Assembly: GCF_000801105.2 (NCBI RefSeq)
Contig: NC_079514.1
Location: 19,942,293-20,006,292, forward strand
Direction of reading: 5' to 3'
DNA: 64,000 nt
Source of the DNA: Raphanus sativus
Lineage: Eukaryota > Streptophyta > Magnoliopsida > Brassicales > Brassicaceae
Part shown: positions 34,802-45,127 of the stretch, piece after piece
Layout: each line of letters starts with the position of its first letter
Position numbering within the stretch: the first letter of the stretch is position 1
The notes under the pieces: generated by a model
Database searches by the model: none
Told to the model about the DNA's origin: nothing
What the model saw: only the letters and a program-made list of their open reading frames with translations
Program-made: the position numbers and the translations under genes

Positions 34802-34868
34802 GTTTTTGCACAAATTTTGTACGCATCAGATTATCAAGATTCTTCATAAAATCTTCATAAATATTATT

Positions 34869-35240
34869 TCACCCTAATTTTGCACGCCTCTGACTTTCAA
34901 AGGATCCTACTTTGAAGACAAAATCAATAGCTTGAACATCATCTTCATACACGCCACAGATCGAATCACCATAGCTCTTTCGATAGATCTCATGGTTCTC
35001 TTCTCTCTGAACAAGAGGATTTTCGCCCCGGATAGGATAGATGCTAATACTCACCATGACATCCGGAATCGTTCTTTGATATAAAAACCAAAGAGAGATG
35101 TAGCGAAAGTTACGATAACACAATGAATCATATTTAGTCTGAGAATACCTAAGATCAAAGTCTTCTTGATTCGTTGAGAACTTCTTAATTCGTTGAGAAC
35201 TCTCGAGTTCTAGCCGTAATAAGGAAATAAAGGGTTTCAA
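34869..35240 (-). CDS. Unidentified frame in the short LTR element
   Basis: A 123-codon minus-strand frame downstream of the 35450-35676 LTR; a plausible internal start is MVSISIYPIRGENPLVQREE. I do not recognise the family. It is hydrophilic and acidic toward the end (YEDDVQAIDFVFKVGSFE), with no metal-binding or RT motif. It may be a remnant of gag or captured host sequence, or simply a chance open frame in a 5' leader. Confidence 0.25.
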   Translation of the reverse strand: MKPFISLLRLELESSQRIKKFSTNQEDFDLRYSQTKYDSLCYRNFRYISLWFLYQRTIPDVMVSISIYPIRGENPLVQREENHEIYRKSYGDSICGVYEDDVQAIDFVFKVGSFESQRRAKLG

Positions 35241-35449
35241 ACATTTCTCTTATAAAAATATCAATATCAATAATCTCCATACATACCTAAGTCTAGATGG
35301 GTATATATAATAAAAGCAAAAAACTCTAAATAATAAAGTTAATTATTTAAATTAATTAATAAAATCAATAATAAGATATTTGAAATAATATCTTATTTAA
35401 TCTAAGAATACTTAAATCAATGTCTTCTTAAATTCGTTGCGATCACCAT

Positions 35450-35676
35450 TGATCTACCGAAAACAAATAACAAAAGAGAAAACTCTTAATTTTATTAATC
35501 AATCAAAAACTGAATATATAAATAGAATCTAAAAGAATATATATAAGAAAGCCATAAACCCGTAAAACATTAAGATAATTATCTAAAAACTTAATTTGTT
35601 TTTGACGTAATATCTAAAAAATTAATTAAATAAATAATAATATATTTGGAAATATTCTAAATATCTATCTGCATCA
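35450..35676 (-). repeat. 5' LTR of the short LTR element
   Basis: On the minus strand it starts TGATGCAGATAG and ends GGTAGATCA. About 120 bp is shared with 27215-27337. A small extra segment near 35599-35625 (TTTGTTTTTGACGTAAT with a neighbouring duplicated ATCTAAAAA) distinguishes this copy. Confidence 0.55.
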
Positions 35677-35940
35677 AATATGTTGACTTTTATGACATCA
35701 AAAGATTGTGTTTGCTAATAAAACTTAATTATCTCCTTGTAGCATGGAAGCTAAGTAGCTCGGTGACTCGCAACAAGACCATGACGGCGCAAAAGGAGTA
35801 GGCTCTATTTGTTGTTAGTCATCCATTACGGTATCAGACTATCAGTTCAACCCAGTCGGGCAACATTGGTGTTGGTCTGGAGCCTCAGAGATATAATCAC
35901 AAACTTTTAATGCATCATAGTCGCCATGACTTTATTATTC

Positions 35941-36214
35941 TTTTTTTTTTTGACGGCAAACGGCTATTCAATTATTCAAGTTTGAGGTGGTCAGACCGGA
36001 ATATAACAACCAACAAAAAATAACTTCTTATGGAAAGATCTAGCTGTCTTAGCTAAAAAGTCTGACGCGTTCTAGGAACATAAAAAATCTTGAAGTCCGG
36101 GAAGCATGCGAGTAGTGTCTCTATCCTCTCCAATTCCGTCCAATTCCGTAGCAAAACTTGGCCAGGCATGAGGTTCCTTAATCATAGCAATCAATTCCTT
36201 GCAGTATCTTCTTA
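35941..36214 (-). mobile_element. 5'-truncated LINE tail, perfect 18-bp TSD
   Basis: GCCATGACTTTATTATTC occurs at 35923-35940 and 36215-36232. The insert starts with a T-run (the poly-A tail in minus orientation). Reading the minus strand with frame shifts gives the RNase H end of the same LINE family as 15863-19852 (LIAMIKEP-like, then AKTARSFH-like), followed by TCAAACTTGAATAATTG. Confidence 0.85.
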
Positions 36215-36232
36215 GCCATGACTTTATTATTC

Positions 36233-36978
36233 AATTGATACTTCCGGTAAGAAATTATATTATAAACATATACAGTTTAGTCCAAATAATATACGAAAAC
36301 TCGTGAAATTGTCTACACTAAACCATACATTCAAGTAATAGAATGATCACGCGGACCTCAATGTGGTTTTGTGGTCCTCCCCACCATATGCGGTTACACC
36401 TTTCCCCTTTAACTTCTTCACATAAACTACTCCCTTCCACTTAATCCAATGACAGCAAACACAACGTAGTATTTTAACCCCAGAAAAGAAAACAATGTTG
36501 TACTTATACGAACCATAAATATATTCAAAATACGAATTCAAATAGTTTTTATAGGATTTCATAGTAAACTTTCAGAATATTGACAGGCGCGATCTTATTA
36601 TATACATACGAAAAAGATCTTTTCACACTATATAATAATATACAATAAGAAAACTCACTTTGGAAAAGTTTTCACACTGGTATTAGATGGAATTGAATAA
36701 TAAAAACTTACTCCAAAGACTATGCTGATAATACAATAACATGTAATTGAACGATTTGTGCTAATGTCCTTGTTTTGTCACCATCCAGTTTAAACTCGCA
36801 TATTATATTTCGTCCTGTTTAATAGAAAAAAGATTACTACTCCAAGGTGATAAACTCTTTAAATATTCTGATACATATCCTTCACAAAAATACTAATCTT
36901 TCTATCTTAAGAACAAAATGCAGAAAATAAAACTTGTTTATGAGATAAGAGTAGCTAGCTAGATGCTACATAGATTCA
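36233..36978. other. Intergenic, 3' flank of the ARM/TPR gene
   Basis: AT-rich; no coding sequence, transposon end or RNA gene recognised. Confidence 0.4.
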
Positions 36979-38906
36979 TCAGTCCAAGGGATCAGGTTTC
37001 TTCCTTTGTATCATCATATCCTTCTTCCCCGGTTCTTCTGTTATCGTGGATAAGCCTAGAAAAAAAATGAATTTATCTCATCAATTTTATTTTTTTTATT
37101 TAGGAGATCAGAAAATCAGAAAACTTATAATCCTATACGCATAAGAAACTGAAAATAAAATTCTTTAACCCATAATAAATTGAAAATACCATGAATTTTG
37201 TCTTTGAGCATCATCTTTCGAAGCCTCCTTGCTCTAGCCTCTTCAAACAGCCACGTTGACTCCATCTGTTTGCTGATCATTTGAGCAGCATAGTAAGGGA
37301 TTTTTCCACGAAAGCACCGGACACTAACGAACATGATACAGTCCATCAAGCTTTCTCTTGAAAGCCCTTTGATGTCATAAGCTCTTGACCTTGTCCAGAG
37401 ACTCTTACCATGCGAGTTCACGGGTTCAGACAAGCAAAGAGCTCTTGTGCAATCACTTATGGCTGCGTCTGCATCTCCAATAAGTAAGTAACACTCTCCT
37501 CTATCGCTATATAGACTCATTCTCTTTCTCCTAAGTTTCAAAGGGCATAAGCCTATTGCTTCGTTGTAGCATTTAATAGCTCCGTCTATGTCTCCTACAC
37601 AAAGCAATTGATTTGCTTGCTGCTTAATCAAATTCACAACTACACTAGCCTCTGCCAACTTTTCTTGATTATCTCTCTCTATATACTTTCTCTCCCTCTT
37701 TCTCCTCTCAACTTTAATCCTCCATATTTCTTTCAAAGCCTTTTGAGCCTTGTATGTGTAAAGACAACCTTTCTTTTTATTGTTATCCATTAGAAGAACC
37801 TTGGTTATCCTATCACCTAGGTTTGCTCTATCATTAAGAGCTTTAAGCTCAACTAGGTCTACTAGATAAAACAATGATGTCTGTAAGACTTTATACCTTG
37901 TTTCTTGGTCTTTGAGTAGAAGCAATAGACAATCTATACCCATGTATTGCCAATCATCAGAAGACCGGGAGAGATTGCATAGGCTCAATATCATTTCTCT
38001 GGAATTTGAAACATGTCCTCGCCCTTGTTTGCTATAACAAAGAATCCGGACTAGCCCGATGCCTGCAGGAGTGTGGTTAACCAATCCACCCCACATCTGG
38101 CTAAGCTCCTTGAGAAAGTTTTTGTTGCAAATAAGAGAAATAGACATTTGCTTGTAGGCAAAGCAACTGAGTAAATGAAGTGACCAGCATTGGAGTTGGC
38201 TTGCCCATTCCTCAGCTTTTCGGTCTTCCATCTCTACCCCTCCAAGTCCTCTTGTAAGCAAGTCACAATGATATCTCACTCTTCCTTCTCTTTCTTGAAC
38301 ACTCAGAAACTCTTCGTACACAACATATACACATGTCGTTGCAATGTCCATGGCTAATCTCACCACTTCATTCTCGTAACCAGCCACTGCCTCAAACGTC
38401 ATCTCGTAGCTCGCCAAGTGACCTAACGCCCTAACTACCACTCTTTGCTCGACCCAACTCATTTTCCCTCTCATAAGCTCCACTAACGGAGCGATGACAC
38501 CGGCCTCCACAGCTCTCACAGCAAAATTAGGCTTCTTCATGGTGTAAGATCCAATGATATGAGCTGCATAGTATGGAACATACACATTTTGACCAGTCAT
38601 TACCCATTCTACATCCTCAAGACTTTTCTTCAACAACTTTGTCATACACTCGAAGACTCCTAGAGACGGTAACTCGGGGTTCTCGGGGTCGTCAATGGCG
38701 AATCTCCAGATGAAACTGAGTGTGAGAGCGAGCTCTGTGTCGTCTCTTGTCATGTGCATATCTCTAAGAGATAACTGTAACCATGCTTTTCTAACACAAG
38801 GGTCTTTTTCTTCCATGACACAAAAGAAACAACACGGTCTAAAGCCGACAATAGCGTGGGACCTCCTGGTCATCTTGTTCGTACCCTTGCAAGAGAAGTG
38901 GTCCAT
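36979..38906 (-). CDS. ARM-repeat/TPR-repeat protein (At5g43120-like)
   Basis: Two exons, 37190-38906 and 36979-37055, splice GT..AG within a Gly codon to give 597 residues. The intron-retained frame would instead end in an unrelated hydrophobic tail. Residues about 50-400 form ARM/HEAT-like helices (VPYYAAHIIGSYTMKKPNFA, GVIAPLVELMRGKMSWVEQR, VVRALGHLASYEMTFEAVAG). A basic linker (RRKRERKYIERDNQEKLAEA) leads to about three TPR units (QANQLLCVGDIDGAIKCYNE, YSDRGECYLLIGDADAAISD, SRAYDIKGLSRESLMDC). The new C-terminus ends KKPDPLD. The family is described in plants as ARM-repeat/TPR-like proteins, with TPRs that could bind chaperone tails; its exact function is unknown to me. No signal peptide is seen. 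Order with the next two genes matches Arabidopsis chromosome 5. Confidence 0.88.
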
Positions 38907-39380
38907 AAGAGATTTCTGATTTGTTTTGGTGTTTTGGCTGTTTTGGCTGATTAAAGAAGGTTAAATACAAAAAGGTAAAATAGGGTTTGTATGTGATCCA
39001 GGTGGATCAAAGTGGGAGTTTCTTTGTTTATTTGAAAAGTGGACCTAAAGTGGCCTAGTGACGTGATGACATCTAGCGGCCGCATGAGAAAGCGAAATGC
39101 AAATGGTCCTTTCCGTTTAAACAATTCAAAAAGTTGATTAATGGTTTTGTAGTACAGTCGTTTTTACTGGCACTCTTTCGAAAGATATCTAAACAGATGA
39201 TACGGCATGCCTGGTGCATATATAAAATTGATTGTAGAAATTGTTACACGAACGTTTTATATTCAAGAGCATAAGACAGAAATACACATAAGACAGAAAC
39301 TTCTCCAATAGTTTAAACAACAATGAGGGTGAGCTTGTGCTTGATTTACAGAAGCTTTATAGGTTTTTAGGAGTTTGGAA
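38907..39380. other. Upstream region of the ARM/TPR gene
   Basis: Likely promoter for the minus-strand gene. A weak TATTTAA lies about 55 bp before the start codon. No other motif is convincing. Confidence 0.35.
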
Positions 39381-39784
39381 GCTCTGATACCACATGAGAA
39401 TTTAGTGAATATAGTGTGAAAAAGATGGAGAAATAAAGAATGGATGAGACTGAGAGAGTAAGTAAGGAGAAAAAAGAGATTGATGAAGAAAGAAAACTTC
39501 TCTTTACTTAGATCTGAAAAATATCATTACAATAGATTATGAAAAAGAAGAAGCATAATAGAACAAACTTACTCTAGAAATCAAAACACTTGGTTCACGA
39601 GGAAAGTAATAGTAAAATATCTATTTGTTTTTACTATAGTTCCACAGATACTATTCATACTGGTAGACTTTCCTTGTTTTTCTTTGGCAAGCCTTGTTTG
39701 TTTCTCTTTGGCAAATTTTGCTAACATTAATCTTGACAGACCTTGCTGGATAAATACTTCTTCCTTTTATTTTCATACTCAACA
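39381..39784 (-). mobile_element. Copia-type LTR with primer-binding site, rest deleted
   Basis: On the minus strand the LTR runs from TGTTGAGTATG (39784) to CTAAATTCTCA (39395). It is followed 2 nt later by TGGTATCAGAGC (39392-39381), matching initiator-Met tRNA. No polyprotein or second LTR follows, so it is a 5' LTR plus a few internal bases. No target duplication was identified. Confidence 0.6.
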
Positions 39785-41251
39785 ATTTTTTCTTCATTCC
39801 AACAGTAAGTGTGAAGGAATTGAAAAGGTTAGCACACACCAACATTTGTGTTCATGCGTTGTATTTTTCAATGACAACCGGTGCTAATATTTTTGTCTTG
39901 GATATTCTGACGTTATAATGTACCATCAAATTTGTATGTGAGTGATATATCCGATACTCGGAGTTGATACAAATTCTTTTTGATGCGAAGCTGAATAATC
40001 AACTCATGACATGACGTTAAACTATCATGCTCGTTTTACTAAATCTGATCGTTTCATTGAAGTGAATGTTGCATCATCCATGTAAAATATTAGGGGAAAA
40101 ACAAAGACATGGATGCGGCAGAAATTGTTATCGTGAAAAAAACGAAGAATAAGATTACGTCTTTATAATGAAAAAACTAATAAAAATTTACACGAAAATT
40201 AAAGTGATTGGGATATTAAAAAGCAAACTAAAAATGTATGCTATAGATGCGGCATAAAAACACTTTGTACATATTTTTCGTACACCAAAGCATTTAGCTT
40301 ATTTGTGTCGAGAATCACTAAAGAAAATTAAAGAAAAGAAGTGAAACAAAGTTCATCTATAATGATACTTGCAGATCCTAAAATCTACACTAAATATTTA
40401 ATAGTGTTTGAGATATAAAACTAGAGAGATAAAAAGATGTAGACAACAATATCCTTAGAATACAACGATTTGAACATATTCCGGTTGACGAAAATAAACT
40501 TTTATTAATTTGTGAAGGTTGAATACAATAAAGAAATGGGATCGAGAACTACAATTGAGACCAAACAGAGAAAATATCTAGGGCGAACTCGACGAGGTCG
40601 AAGTCAATTGCAGGTTCTCTCTCTAGGTTTTTCACGTGTCCTTCTCTCTTGACTTGGCTTCTTACGTATAGCAGCTTGGTTCCGCAATCTCTTCACCCGC
40701 TTGCTCGATCTTTAGAACTTCTTCCTCCATAATCGAGCTCATCTGGTGTGAATTATGGGTCCTTTGCATACTGATCCTTGTTAAGTTTGTAACCGTTTCG
40801 GCCCATACTTCGTCTCGACATAAGACCCACGCTCGACCTCTCTTTGGTTAAGAACAATATGTTGATGGTTTTGGGCCTTCGGTCCACTCTATTTGTGGTC
40901 AAATTTGGGTCCAACATTTGTCCCCCAATCTCTTTTATTTGATCGAGAGTTAAAGAGACGGTATGCTCACTTCGCCGATGTTTACCAATCTTGTCTCGAG
41001 ACGTGCTTTCTCCCCGACCGTTGGTTCGCGCGTTTTCTCTTCCTCTTCTTTTTTGGTTTTTGAGTTTAACCGCTTTATCCGTTTCTAGGGCACGGCCTAG
41101 GTTATAATTACTCTCCTCGGTGCTAGCGATAGAGACATTAGAGCCGCTCTTGATCTATTTAAATATCCAAAAGATATCTTTCCCAACTCTAGTTGCTTTT
41201 TCCTTTTTTTTACGATATTTTGATTTTCATCAGTTATTCTTCTTTCTCTCG
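39785..41251. other. Intergenic / leader of a decayed retroelement
   Basis: 40500-41250 is more GC-rich than its surroundings (CGAACTCGACGAGGTCGAAG, TTTGGGTCCAACATTTGTCC) and probably belongs to the same element as the gag-like region that follows. I could not define LTR borders. Confidence 0.35.
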
Positions 41252-42941
41252 AGATGGCCTCATCGTTTTCTTTCCCTCTTCCGATGACTATGAGAAACCA
41301 GCTCGAGAATTTGTAACATGTATGGCGTCGATCATGCCGTCTTCTTTGATCTAGCCTCTGCGTTTGAGACTCCTGTGACCGTTCGAGAAGGATATTGTGG
41401 AGCCTACCTATCTTTCTTCGAGACTTGTGGCCTTTTATTATTGAGATACTCGCAGAACTTGGTCGGTCGTTTTCTCACATGTGCCCTAATTTCCTTAGGC
41501 ATCTTCTAGCGCTTTTGGTTACGGCTAGAGAAGAAGGTCTTCAGTTCGGTCTTGATGAGCTGCGTCGTCTCTGCGTGCTGAAACGAAACAAGCAAAGTCT
41601 GGGAACTTTTCTCATGTCTCCACGTCCTGGCCGCCAGATCATCGACGAAATTCCTTATCGGGAGAAGTGGCGGGAGCAATTCTTTGTTTTTAAAGTCGAC
41701 CAGGTATCTATGGGGAACTTTGATTTCTCCAGCTTCCGCGGGACTGGGTCGAAGACATAGGTTGGTTTATTTGTCATAATTTGCCTTTGTTTGCTTTTGC
41801 AATCATATCTTAATTTTTGAGAAATTTTTGTTTCTTTAGTTCACTCGGGAAAGTCGTCTATGTTCAATCAACTCCGAGGCTTGTTGGCTGCTTTACGGAG
41901 GGGTCATACTCAGTGGTCGTTCTTTGATGGGGCTCGAATCTAAGCCGCTTTCTTGCTATCCAGTGGGGAAGGTGTGCTCCCGCAATTGAAGGGCTGGTGG
42001 AAGAGAATGAAGGCGACCGTTCTTTGGCGCAAGAGGTCGAGGCAACTCCTGGCGCAAGAGGTCGAGGCAACTCCTTCCAAGCTTCCCTCGCCTTTAGTTT
42101 AACTCGATACGCATTTATCAAGGAGGTCGTCTTTCCAATCCTCGAGGTTGAATTTGAGACGAAATGCTACAGGAAAGTTGTCCTTGGTTCATGCTTCAAA
42201 TGCTGAGGAGGTGGATACTGCTGCGACACAGAGGTCCCTTGTTTCTTTGACTCCAACTCGCATGATAACTCTGTTGCTCAGAAACACAAGTGAGCTCGAT
42301 CATCAAAAGCCGTCACGTCAAAGCCATCTCGTTCCAATGTTGGGAAGCAAAAGCCGAAAAGAGGGAAGTTCATTCACGAGGGTGATGACCCACTGCATAT
42401 GTCCGTGGATGACCTTATTGGTCTCGCTCGTCGCACCAGGCCTCAAGTCTGTCGCCCTCCATCTCTTTCTTCCTCGTAGGAGAAAGCGGCCTATGCTAAG
42501 ATGGCTGGAGTGAACTCCAAGGTACATGGCTCGTTACATATATTTTTTTTTCTGAAAGAGTATCACGTGCAGGATGATCTGATCTTCTCTCTGTGCCTTA
42601 TTCAGATTATGGAAGCTTGAAATGAGTATGTTAAGGTGATGGAGCATCGAGCGTGCGTTTTCTAGGAATCAGAGATTAGGAGACTTTCGGAGGAGATCGA
42701 ATCTGTCAAGGAAGAAAGGAAAAGGCAGGCCGGAACGGTTATATGTTTGAAGGAAAAATGGCAGAGGGCCCGCCATGAAAGGGCGAGCTTCGAGGCCGAG
42801 GTCATTTCTCAGAGGATCAGGATTGTGGAGCTCGAGGCCGAGCGAGATCGAGACATCCAACGCGCTTCTTGTGCTGCTCGACGTGAGATCGCAGAGGGTT
42901 ATATAAACATTATAAACTCGTCTAACTTGATTAAAACTTGA
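41252..42941 (+). pseudogene. Gag-like / Transposase_28-type coding region, decayed
   Basis: Discontinuous plus-strand frames. A start at 41252 (MASSFSFPLPMTMRNQLENL) stops at once. 41395-41760 encodes LRDLWPFIIEILAELGRSFS, LRHLLALLVTAREEGLQFGL and FFVFKVDQVSMGNFDFSSF. 42670-42941 encodes a coiled coil (EEIESVKEERKRQAG, RASFEAEVISQRIRIVELEA). This arrangement, a globular domain of the 'putative plant transposon' type followed by an acidic linker and coiled coil, is typical of a gag-like protein spread in Brassicaceae genomes. A tandem 27-bp duplication (GGCGCAAGAGGTCGAGGCAA) lies at about 42026-42077. Many stops indicate decay. Confidence 0.5.
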
Positions 42942-43435
42942 TAAATTAATTAATACTCGACATATGAAATATCGTGGGAAGTTCATTCGACCACTAGATA
43001 TTCCCGTGGAGACATTGATTTACCCGTCGATTTTATTTTTAATTCTGGTCGCACTAACTCCAAACTGATCATGTGGGAATTTTCCTCGACCAAATTCAAC
43101 GGCTCGTGAGGGTCATTACACTTAGTGTCTTCAGTTTGGGTCTCTCGGTTGTGTTCTAAGGTCAGGTCGTCTGTTCTCGGTGGTTTCAAGTCTTTTTCTG
43201 GTTCTGCTCAGGTAAGGTTTGGTGCTCGACACTTGTGTTTATTTATGATTGATTCACTGTGAAGCTTTGTTATTGTGGTGTCGTGCGTTCTTTGGTTTGG
43301 TTTTAAGCCGATGGATTCTTCAGATTTTTTTGTAAAGAACTGTGGAGTTTTTCCAAAATTGTATGTTGTCTGATTATTATGATTTCCGACCGTCTTTTTT
43401 GTTAGATGCGTGGAGATCCGTTTTTTCGTGCCTCC
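42942..43435 (+). other. 3' continuation of the gag-like element
   Basis: No coherent frame. The sequence is interrupted at 43436 by a solo LTR and appears to resume at 44634 (CTTAGCTAAAATTTG). Confidence 0.35.
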
Positions 43436-44628
43436 TGATATTACGTATATACGCACACCAATTAACCTAATGTGCACACTATCACAATCGAATGGTATGT
43501 CGATGTAGCACTTTAGGATTGAATCCACAGAGACCAAATATAACACTTTATTTCTATTGGATCAATACTTAACTAAAACAATTATGGGGTTTTGAGATTG
43601 AGGTTTCGTGAGAAACAAGTAATAAGATTAATTAAAGTATGAAAATTAAAATGAAGCCAGCCTAGGGTTATTCATCGGGTGTTAAAGCTTATGAGCCAAA
43701 CAATTATTCAAGCATAGTTAAACGTAAGTCTAGAATTCAGATTACTCAAGGTAGAACAGCCCACTGTCGTGGAACTCTCCCTTTGCAAGTCGCTCTTAAT
43801 ACCTAAGCTCTCGCTTGGATCAAGATGCGACAGCAAGCAATAGAGATGAAGGCCGATAGGTTCATAAAACATCCTAATATCTAATTTCGCTGATTAGGGA
43901 TGCAATGCTCATTCAAAACAGATCTAGCAACCTATTACACGGTTAATGAACAGGTTAAACCTATGATCTAACATTAAGCGGCCAGTTTATTGCAAGCAAT
44001 AAGAACAGTTATAAATGAAGACAATCAATAGATTCACTTATCTATGTTTAGCTCACGAAATTAACACCCTAGAACCCTAGACTAGCTAGCCGACTACTCA
44101 ACCATAACAAGAGAAAACATAGAGATCAAATATGAATAATATTGCATGTTAATAAAAGAGATAAAAAGAGGGTTCAGTGTAATATTCTCTATGGCGAGAG
44201 AGATGGAGCCTTCTCCATGTAAAAAGTAGCAAAATCCAAAAGTAAAAAGCTCTAGTGAGTTTTCTCCGTGAAAAAGAAGCGTAGAAGAATGTAGAAAAAT
44301 AGAAAAAGAAGATATATCAAAGTTACTGGCGGCCAAGAGAGAAAAAGGAATAATTAGGGTAAATCTCGAGATTCATGTAACTTCCTTAATAATCTCTGCC
44401 GCTGGAACATGCACTTGGGTGCTCCGCTTGATCGGAAACAGTCATCAGACTACTCTGCGTGAAAATCACCAGATTGCACTCTTTTCTGCCTCTTTTGTTC
44501 CAACTGGTACATCTCCCATCCAATGCAACTCCAGACCTGTAAGACTGGAAAAATCTAGGAAAACTCGATAAATACTTGAAAACCAATTGAAAAACATATA
44601 TACAAAATGTCTAAAACACCATATAGCA
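43436..44628 (-). mobile_element. Gypsy-type solo LTR, 1193 bp, TSD CCTCC
   Basis: Plus-strand ends are TGATATTACG and ATATAGCA, with CCTCC at 43431-43435 and 44629-44633. On the minus strand it ends with a GTGGATTCAATCCTAAAGTG segment and AATATCA, typical of Athila/gypsy LTR 3' ends, hence the orientation. No internal domain is attached. Confidence 0.85.
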
Positions 44629-44633
44629 CCTCC

Positions 44634-44868
44634 CTTAGCTAAAATTTGTTCTTGAATGATGTATATTTATGGTCCTCTGTCAGATTGTATCTTGGAGCTG
44701 TTCTACCCACTCCCCCAATAATTTTGACTGTCAATAATTTTTTGTTTTTCCTGATTTTTTCATCTCTTGCTTTGCTTTATTATTTTTTGTATCAGTTCTA
44801 TAAGTTTTCAGTGATCTTGTTCCTCCTTAGTTTATGTATTAGTAGTTAGTTTTCAGTTTTTTATCTTT
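44634..44868. other. Short intergenic stretch
   Basis: T-rich, with nothing recognised; flanked by a solo LTR and a MITE. Confidence 0.4.
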
Positions 44869-44876
44869 ATTCCAGG

Positions 44877-45032
44877 CAGTGGCGGATGCAGAAATGCATT
44901 TAGACGGGGGCACATACATTGTATCTATTTTTAGTTGGGGGCATTTCATATATACTATAGTAATCACTGAGGAAAAATTAAAATGAGACGGGGTCACGTG
45001 ACCCCGTACGTCTTGCTGTGCATCCGCCCCTG
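44877..45032. mobile_element. hAT MITE, 156 bp, TSD ATTCCAGG
   Basis: Terminal inverted repeats CAGTGGCGGATGCA and TGCATCCGCCCCTG, flanked by ATTCCAGG at 44869-44876 and 45033-45040. The 8-bp duplication and CAGxGGCGG ends are hAT hallmarks. There is no coding capacity. Confidence 0.9.
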
Positions 45033-45127
45033 ATTCCAGGTAGTAATGTTTTACTATGTTGGTTGTTGATTCTGGAAGGAAATTAACTTGTCGGCTTGAT
45101 GTATTTTTGTTTGAATTTGAATATTAG

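Larger units (their letters stand above)
27215..35676 (-). mobile_element. Short non-autonomous LTR element, interrupted by Copia and Helitron
   Basis: The minus-oriented 5' LTR is 35450-35676 (227 bp, TGATGCAGATAG ... GGTAGATCA). It is followed one base on by TGGTGATCGCAACG, a possible primer-binding site. A second LTR copy (27215-27337, starting TGATACAAATAG) follows a purine tract (CCCGAAGAGAA) and is cut at 27215 by the Helitron. Between them are about 800 bp of internal DNA, split by the Copia at 27497-34801. The internal part contains one open frame (34869-35240) and no RT. Without the insertions the element would be about 1.2-1.3 kb. The far end of the second LTR should lie beyond the Helitron's 5' end, and I could not locate it. 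Confidence 0.55.

Noticed and set aside
41864..42527. Several 69-121-codon frames on both strands
   Set aside because: They are overlapping shadows in the GC-richer decayed gag-like region; no consistent protein family.
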